Assembly: GCA_013339895.1 (NCBI GenBank)
Contig: JABACO010000043.1
Location: forward strand, 232,436 to 296,435
DNA from: Ephydatia muelleri
Taxonomy: Eukaryota > Porifera > Demospongiae > Spongillida > Spongillidae
Direction of reading: 5' to 3'
DNA length: 64,000 nucleotides
The notes below the pieces were generated by a model. The model was not told the DNA's origin and did not search any database. It saw nothing but the letters and a program-made list of their open reading frames with translations. Each line of letters starts with the position of its first letter. The first letter of the stretch is position 1. Made by a program: the position numbers and the translations under genes. Positions 57,397-64,000 of this stretch are shown here, in pieces.

Positions 57397-58850
57397 ATTT
57401 CATATGCCACAAAAGCAGCGTCTTTACTGTGTGGAAGGTCAATCATCTATGTACGTAGAGCCGTGATGCTTTCAGGCTGGTGAGTGCATGCAGTGCTCAG
57501 AAGTGTTGACCTGCATGTCGGTCACTGGTGCTAGTTTCTTGGTTACAGGTGCTGGTTTGTTGGCAAAAGTTGTTACTCAGGAAGTCAGAGGTGCTGTCCA
57601 ATGCGAAACGTAGAGCAGAGATGCTATCTGGGAAGAGAGGGGCAAGCTACTATTCTGATTCCGAAATGCATGCACTATGAGCATCGTGCAACTCCACGTC
57701 GTGAGCATTCTATGAATTGACATGTGCTAAGTTGTGCTTACATTACAGGTTCTTCTGAAGCATTGCTTTGTGTACAAGAGCCTGTGTTAGAAAAGATAGA
57801 TTTGCAATTTTCATCATTGTTTAGCATGAACTCCCGCGTTGGTCGGTGCACAAAGTGGATGTCGGCATATTCATATTCAATAGATGTTCCCATCGCGCTA
57901 TAATCATATTGGCTTTGTTTGGAATATTGTCGTCCTTATCAATGCAGACTTCAATGTCTTCGTTTTCAACAGAAGCTTCCACAGAATTGATCACCATGCT
58001 TTATTCGAAATGTTGGAACCTGTAAATGTAACATGGGAGATGTTTTTTGTGTGGGCGTCTGAAAGTGAGGAAACGTGTTTGCAGAAGGACTGCTAGAAAG
58101 TGTGTTTGCTGACAACGTACGGGGACGTGGGTTTGGGATGTAGCACGTGGTAGCGTAGATGTTGACGAAATAGGGATTGTGTACTAGGAGGCGGGGGCGG
58201 GGTACGAGGGGGAGGAGGATTGATGCGCAAATGGAGTGAACCAGAGATAACATATTCCTCTTTGGTGACCATGACGACAATTGGTAAAGCGAGAGTGTGC
58301 TAGTTCGCCCGGTTGACCCCTTTTATGCAGTAATACTACTTTCTGAATTGGACGGGGATGTAACATGTGGTAGCACGAATGTATCTGGTTCAAAATGTCA
58401 GAAGTTTTGTAAATTGCAATTTGCAAACTGGGAATCAAGCATTGATTCAACGCGTTTTGTGCTGTGCGAAACTGAAATGAAACGCAATCTCTTACAGTGT
58501 ACTACTTGCTTAGTTACGTTTGTGTTCAAAGTGCTAGATGAGTGTACTGAGGAAAGAGTGTTACAGCAAAGTATTTTGGTTGTCAGTACTGTAATACTAC
58601 ATCAACATCTAGTTGCTAGAATCAAGAAACGGAACTCCCTTAATTCATATAACACTACTAGATAATGGTGGGTGATGCGAGTGAGTAGGAACGCGCGTCA
58701 TGATGCATCCGCGACGTAGGAGGCGGCAACAATTAACGATCAGGATGACAACCATTAACTTGGATCCATTAGTTCAGTACGATCGTCATACGAAGTGATA
58801 ACTCATCTTCTTTGACCCATATAGTTATAGACTCAGACAAAAAAATAATA

Positions 58851-58888
58851 AACCCCCCCCCCCTCCCCCCCCCCCAAAAAAAAAAAAC
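58851..58888 (+). repeat. Poly-C/poly-A homopolymer block
   Basis: Runs of C interrupted by one T and followed by 12 A. Base count here is unreliable in most sequencing methods. Confidence 0.9.
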
Positions 58889-60080
58889 CCACTGATGGCT
58901 ATATAGCTTAGCTGAAGGCGGAGAATGGAAGTGATTAATACTCATGTGAATGGGAGAATGGAACTCGGGTTGCCTGCAATTAATGGCGCAAATCGAGTAG
59001 GAAATATGCATTAACTTTGCACACCTGTACCTCTGTAACGGATAGAGTAAAAGTTAACGAACAGAACAAATGAATAGGTATAGGATCCCTCTACTTATAC
59101 CGAAGTTGAAGCGATTTGATTACTCCTGCCGAAAGTTATGACAGGTTCACAGCCTTTAGGGTATCGGACGTTGTAATTCTGGCACAAAGCAAGTGCAAGA
59201 CCCCAAAACGTACTTTATCGCAAAGAAATGGTGTGTAATGAAGTGTAAAGAATAGGACGTTGATAGCGTCTACTGTTCAGAAGTTAAATCGATTTAAACA
59301 CAAAAGATGTTTATAACATTTAATAATATTTGGATCACGACATTTTGTCGTGAACTGTTCCATATATTCTTGCACACAGCGCGTGCATAGTGCACTAGCA
59401 TACAACAAACACATACACACACCTAAATATGTGGAAAAAATGATAGTCCTCTAATAATGATGATTGCACACACATTTTCAGTCTCACTGAACGTGTTCTC
59501 TGCACATGCGTTTTTGATTATCCATTGAACAGGTCATGAGGCCACAAGACATGACTACACTATACATAGATACATATAGCAACCTGCACACTGTAGTGTC
59601 CTGGTCCGATATAGGACATGCAACATTGTGCTGATAGCCATAGAAAAGTAGGTCTGTTCGGATGTTACCTGCAGTTTACTGTATGGCGATGAAATTACTA
59701 TCTTTGCAGATTGTGGTAGGTCCAGAACCATAGTAAGCTTATGAAGACATACAGATGCAAGCTGGTAGCAATATTCATTATACTGCCCATTACGAAAAAA
59801 GGCTATAAGCTTTTATAGGTGAGATGAGCACTTGTACAGAGTTCTAGATGAGTGTACTAAGGGATAAGAATACTTCTAGAGAAGACTATACATACAACAA
59901 TACAGCGAAAAAACACAGAGAGTGGAACAGAAATTGAGACTAAAATCAGTGGCCTCTTGAGCTGTTCGAACATTATGATAAATGTGCAGAGAACGAGTCA
60001 GAGGACAGACTTACACTCGAATGCATGTGGGTGTACAGTCATTATAACAGTGTTTTGCCAAATGTGTAATAGTGCATAGT

Positions 60081-60213
<133 letters not shown>

Positions 60214-60629
60214 AAGTGTTGTGCTCAAGCAAGAATGGTAAAGGTTCATTTACACAATGTATATAATGGTACACAGGTATAAGGATGTGTGAAATAACAT
60301 CAGGGAAGCAGTACAGGTGAGGAAATACCTCACCCAGAGGCTGTATGATTTTGTCATGTGTAGCCCATGTCAATGGCCCCTCCCATCTGAGGACCATGGC
60401 TTAGTACTGGTGAGGCTGACGTTTGTCCTTTGGCATGATGAATGTGTTAATTTACTATTAGCACACAGTGTGAGAGGGCATGACTTGGTGTAGAATGGTT
60501 ACCTTCTAGAATATTCCTAGCTAGTATTTGAGTTGGTTTGTTCCTTTATTCAGTGGTTGAAACTGTAAGAGCACGGTATGCTGCTACTTAAGGATGTCTG
60601 CATTGTTTATTTAGCAAAATCATTTCAGG

Positions 60630-61500
60630 GAAGGACAAAATACAATATAGATACTCAGCATCTTGTAGCTGTCCTTAAAGAAAGAGGCCAGCCTCCTGTT
60701 CAAGGAAAGCTTCATGTGGGTTCTTGCTTTAGTGGCTGTATCTCTCTCCAGCTGCAGCAGACCATCAGATAAGTATGTGCTTACTGTGTACAAATATTGG
60801 AGAAGTAACAGAGGCAATCTGCGCACATTGCTTGGTAATTTTGTATTTTTCATTCTGCACTAATGTAAGTTTGTTTTTTGCTCTTTAGGTGGGTTGAATG
60901 AAAGCGAGATGACCATTCCATTGGAGGGAGTTGAAACAGCTTTTGTGCCTGAGACAAATGATGGTGGTAAAGTTAAAGAAGGGATTATTGGAGTGCAGGA
61001 GGAGGAAGATGATAGAACAGAAGCCCCTCAAGCATGTGGAAGAAGAGGATACATTGAGGGGCCATTACACTGTCTGCATGGTAATGTAATGTTGGGTCTG
61101 ATTTATCATGATGTGAATTTCTTTCAGGCTGAATCAACAGGCGTTGCCAGTAGAAAGAGAGGGCAAGGTGGGCAGAAATAATGTACTTTGTATTGCAATG
61201 TAAATATATTTATTGTGGCATAGATTTGTAATAGGGACTGATGATGTAGAATGAACACAACTATACTGACTATGTCAGCAGCCTTATGATCCATCAAAGT
61301 AAGATTATTGCTGCAAACAATGTGCTTATCTACCAATTATACATTACATTTTAGATTCATGATTGGTTGTGATTATTGCAACTACTGGTTTCATGGTAGC
61401 GGTGTAGGTGTTAGTACAGAAGATGCATCATCTATTGAGACGTACAAATGCCCTACCTGCTTGAGGGAGTGTATTGAGCATCCTTTCTACATGAAGGTAC
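60630..61500 (+). CDS. PHD-finger protein fragment (transposon-associated?)
   Basis: Three exon-like pieces. 60630-60713 (after catttcag): GRTKYNIDTQHLVAVLKERG. 60889-61080 (after ctctttag): acidic segment with GIIGVQEEEDDRTEAPQACG. 61355-61496 (after acattttag): FMIGCDYCNYWFHGSGVGV and YKCPTC, the second half of a PHD finger (C-x2-C, W-F-H, C-x2-C) before a gtacaa. Splice phases between the pieces do not fit well, so the model is incomplete or the gene is degraded. A similar PHD occurs on the minus strand at 49.7-49.9 kb. Confidence 0.45.
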
Positions 61501-61520
61501 AAACAGCTTTACATGAATAA

Positions 61521-62590
61521 TGTACTTCATGTGTACTGCTGCTACAGAATTATCAAGTGACTCAAGAGGCATTCCAACTTCTCAACAGAGTTGTATTTTA
61601 TTTATGGTTCTATGAGTTTGTGTGTTTGCATTGTGAGTGTGTGTGCATTTCATTAGCTGGTGTCTAGATGCATAGTCATATCTGTTGTGCAACTTACGCC
61701 TATAACCTGACTTAGTCGCTTAGAAGATTTAATATAATTATCCACTTACAACAATCGAAACAATAAATGACTCAAGTGTTTAATCCAGAGTTATTGTCAT
61801 TAAAAACCTTTGCCTTCATTTGGTACTGGACATGACAGCAATAGGTAAATAAATAGAAAGTATTTTACAATTTGCAACAATATCTCATAGTGCTTAAAAT
61901 TTGTTTCAGCAAACAGATCTATGTCAAATTAGGCAGAACTGCTTCCACAATCTGCTGACTTACCAACCTGCAAGATGTTTTGTAGACCCATACCACATCA
62001 CAGTTCGTTTTCAGTCACCAAGATAGTGTGAGACACAATTTCTATAGGTGATTTTATGAACCCATCTTGGGTACATGTAATGGCCAATGGGCTATCTGAG
62101 ATCAACCTGTGCTGCTGTTTTGCTATTACATGTAAGTGACACTGGAAAAAGCAAGACCAGTCAAGAAAACAATTTAGCTCAATTTTCAGAGCAGATGCTT
62201 ATTGCACCTTTTCGTCATGTCTTGTAACAGCAAAACTTACTATAACGTACCAAAACATTCATATGGACAGTGTCATTGTTGAGGTTATGTTCACTGGATA
62301 TCTACACAGCATGTTACAGGGGAAACAAAGATCAAAATATCAGTTTGTCTGTAAGGAATGACATTTTCAAACGACATGTACTGCACCATCAAAGAGTACC
62401 ATCAAAGGCTGATGTCACTTACAGCTCTTAACAGTATGCATTCGAAACAGAAATGAAGTTGGGTGTTCAAGTGTGGTAATCAGAAAATATCATCAGAAGC
62501 ATGACTGGCAATACAGTGTGATTATGTCACTCTTACTTCTTCAAAATGATTTAATAATATAATCAGTTTCTAGTCATAAAGTTATTAAAG
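61521..62590 (+). other. No coding exon recognised
   Basis: AT-rich, with stops in all frames. It separates the PHD fragment from the transposase fragment and could be an intron or decayed transposon sequence. Confidence 0.4.
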
Positions 62591-62596
62591 GTTTTA

Positions 62597-62985
62597 TTCA
62601 GCATATTCATCCTGCACCATTCAGTGTCATATGTTACAATGAGCCTCTAGTTCGTCTGTACCATGAGGTAGCCAAATACTCTCCATTGTTCTGTGATGCA
62701 ACAGGTACAATAGTTGCCTTACCCCCAAAAAATAGGGAAGCAGCCTACTGTGTATTTTTATGCCATAGTTGTAAAATATCCTGTTGATGTAAAGGCTCCA
62801 ATTGCTGTTGCAGAGCTAATTACAGAGGACCATACAGTGCATTCTGTATCGTTCTTTCTTCAAAGTTTTAGACAATCTGAGAGTTTACTGTATGGTGCAT
62901 CTAATTTGATCAATCCTGCTCTGTTAGACACCAAAATGTGGTACGTTTCATTATACATATATAAGACAAGCATTATATTATTTTA
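62597..62985 (+). pseudogene. Transposase fragment (DDE/MULE-like core) with frameshift
   Basis: First frame: PFSVICYNEPLVRLYHEVAK, then YSPLFCDATGTIVALPPKNR, where the Asp of CDATG would be a catalytic residue. After the CCCCCAAAAAA run at 62723-62733 the homology-like signal continues in another frame: YFYAIVVKYPVDVKAPIAVA, ELITEDHTVHSVSFFLQSFR. This order (acidic CDATG core, then pAVAELIT.DH) is typical of large transposases found with PHD or Ulp1 domains in sponges and cnidarians; that link is from general recollection. One-base indel, no remaining N-terminal part. Confidence 0.5.
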
Positions 62986-63296
62986 AGTATGTCATTTTAG
63001 ATCAGTTCACTTTGTCCTAGCTTTCTAGACATATGTGCAAAACAGCAGGAACAATAGAAGCATGGAACTACATATTTACACAGAGGAACTACACAGAGGA
63101 TAGATCATACTGAAAGGCACATGAGACCAGATGTGTTTATTTGCAATCACTTATCCAGTAAATTTGGGAAGACAACGGCAATTTTATGATGACCTACACA
63201 AATCCTCGAGAAAAGGCTGAAGGTATCAATAAATTATTCTGATTCTTTGCATATGACTGCTTTATTTGTTATAGGCTTCTGAGTCCAAAAAGGTTC

Positions 63297-63581
63297 TCAC
63301 CAGATTTGTGAAAAATGGTCAAAAATGATGTCATTAACAATATTCGTGGGTATTTTTAACAGAAGCCACCTAAACCATTCTTTCAGAAGATTCAGATGTA
63401 AGTTGAATAACGATTTTACTGGTGTATTATTGATATAGGGTGCATTTAAATTTACATGCCATACTCCCCCCTCCCCCACTGGGGCCTCATGGATAAGGTT
63501 GTGTTTCATGGTCTGGGGATCAAACTCTCTGTACAGAACCAGTGCACTTTCTTTCAATCCAACGCTCTCGCCAGTCTTCAA
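63297..63581 (-). other. Unrecognised minus-strand ORF
   Basis: The ORF starts MKTGESVGLKESALVLYREF and has GVWHVNLNAPYINNT. Composition is protein-like but I recognise no domain. It faces the same way as the ORF at the right edge, so both may be parts of one gene or element. Confidence 0.3.
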
Positions 63582-63721
63582 AGCAAAAGGCTACGAACAG
63601 TGGAGTTGGAAGATGTGCAAAGTAAAACAAAATTGTTTGTGTGAACTAATTCATAACCCTAATCATTGAGTAGGGAAGAATGTGATGGAATATGACATGC
63701 TACTGTTTCCAGTACGGAAGC

Positions 63722-63790
63722 CACAGCACTGGTGTTTAGTGGTTAGTGTTTCTGCTTTCTAACTGCAGATAAGCAATCCCGGTTTGCATT
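63722..63790 (+). other. tRNA-like relic, possibly head of a SINE
   Basis: An A-box-like tggtgtttagtggttagtg, an arm ctgctttctaactgcaga (anticodon-like tct) and a B-box-like cccggtttgcattg are in tRNA order. The anticodon loop is two bases too long and the acceptor stem is not visible, so this is not a functional tRNA. Confidence 0.35.
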
Positions 63791-63799
63791 GACCCCTCA

Positions 63800-63999
63800 A
63801 TTTTTGGCACGGGTTTTAAGGCTGGTAGCAGCTCTTGTGCTAATACAGTCTTCGGCCGCAGGAACCACGCATCCATGAGGAATGAGGCTGAGACCTTCCT
63901 CAACGTGTGTGTGAGCTCTGGCCGCTCCTCGGGTGGCTTGTGTGGGGTATAAAATCGCTGCAAGACCTTGCTTTCGTCGTCAGGTTTTTTCCCAGGCAT
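63800..63999 (-). CDS. Unknown protein, start near the right window edge (minus strand)
   Basis: An ATG at 63999-63997 opens a frame of at least 65 residues: MPGKKPDDESKVLQRFYTPH, KPPEERPELTHTLRKVSASF, then FLRPKTVLAQELLPALKP. The frame continues into the tRNA-like repeat at about 63790, where the sequence loses protein character. Whether the ATG is the true start cannot be told because the sequence ends there. Family not recognised. Confidence 0.35.
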
Positions 64000-64000
64000 A

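Noticed and set aside
63722-63800. Functional tRNA-Arg gene
   Set aside because: A- and B-box-like words are present, but the anticodon loop is too long and acceptor stem pairing is not visible; treated as a relic or SINE head.

Overview
The window is animal nuclear DNA. Genes are split by introns with GT-AG borders, coding exons are separated by microsatellites and transposon relics, and the gene families (Ank-Roc-COR-Death, receptor tyrosine kinase) are metazoan. The mixture of ROCO/Death genes, lysine-rich 15-residue repeat proteins and abundant transposon-type Ulp1/PHD/integrase fragments suggests a sponge or another early-branching invertebrate. That assignment is inference and cannot be settled from the sequence alone.

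Layout. 1-2160: 3' part of a ROCO gene (COR domain, then two death-fold exons). 3.0-11.3 kb: a receptor tyrosine kinase gene with a transmembrane segment and tyrosine-rich tail; its kinase lacks the key catalytic residues, and the locus carries a hAT-like insertion and apparent frameshifts. 12.9-14.2 kb: a four-exon gene for a small secreted Cys-rich protein. 14.2-17.2 kb: a dispersed repeat, a 56-bp satellite and a fold-back element. 17.3-20.6 kb: a minus-strand gene or relic encoding tandem 15-residue lysine-rich repeats, interrupted by a MITE-like insert. 23.4-27.4 kb: relics of a tyrosine-recombinase element and of a retroelement, plus long CA and ATAC microsatellites. 29.1-56.9 kb: a second ROCO gene (Ank-Roc-COR-Death, about 790 residues from the first recognised exon). 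Its introns hold a 14-kb array, a 21-bp minisatellite, an LTR-retrotransposon fragment with a nested DNA element, and a minus-strand integrase/Ulp1/PHD cluster. 57-64 kb: a fold-back element, a long TG tract, PHD-finger and transposase fragments, and an ORF running off the right edge.

The main discovery candidate lies in the 16.8-kb intron between the two ankyrin exons of the second ROCO gene (29190 to 45964). About 31 tandem units each carry an acceptor-like ...tacag and a donor gtaagt. In 27 of them the two are separated by exactly three bases. The triplets vary (12 different codons for 10 amino acids, no stop) while the flanks are nearly constant. The flanking exons end and start in phase 0, and joining them directly leaves the ankyrin hairpin one residue short. 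One triplet would restore it, at a position that ankyrin proteins use for target binding. I read this as a putative array of single-codon, mutually exclusive micro-exons that would diversify one recognition residue of an Ank-ROCO-Death protein. It is a prediction from genomic sequence and needs cDNA evidence.

The two ROCO genes are close paralogues through the COR domain but carry unrelated C-terminal death-fold modules, so this family seems to vary both its recognition end and its signalling end.
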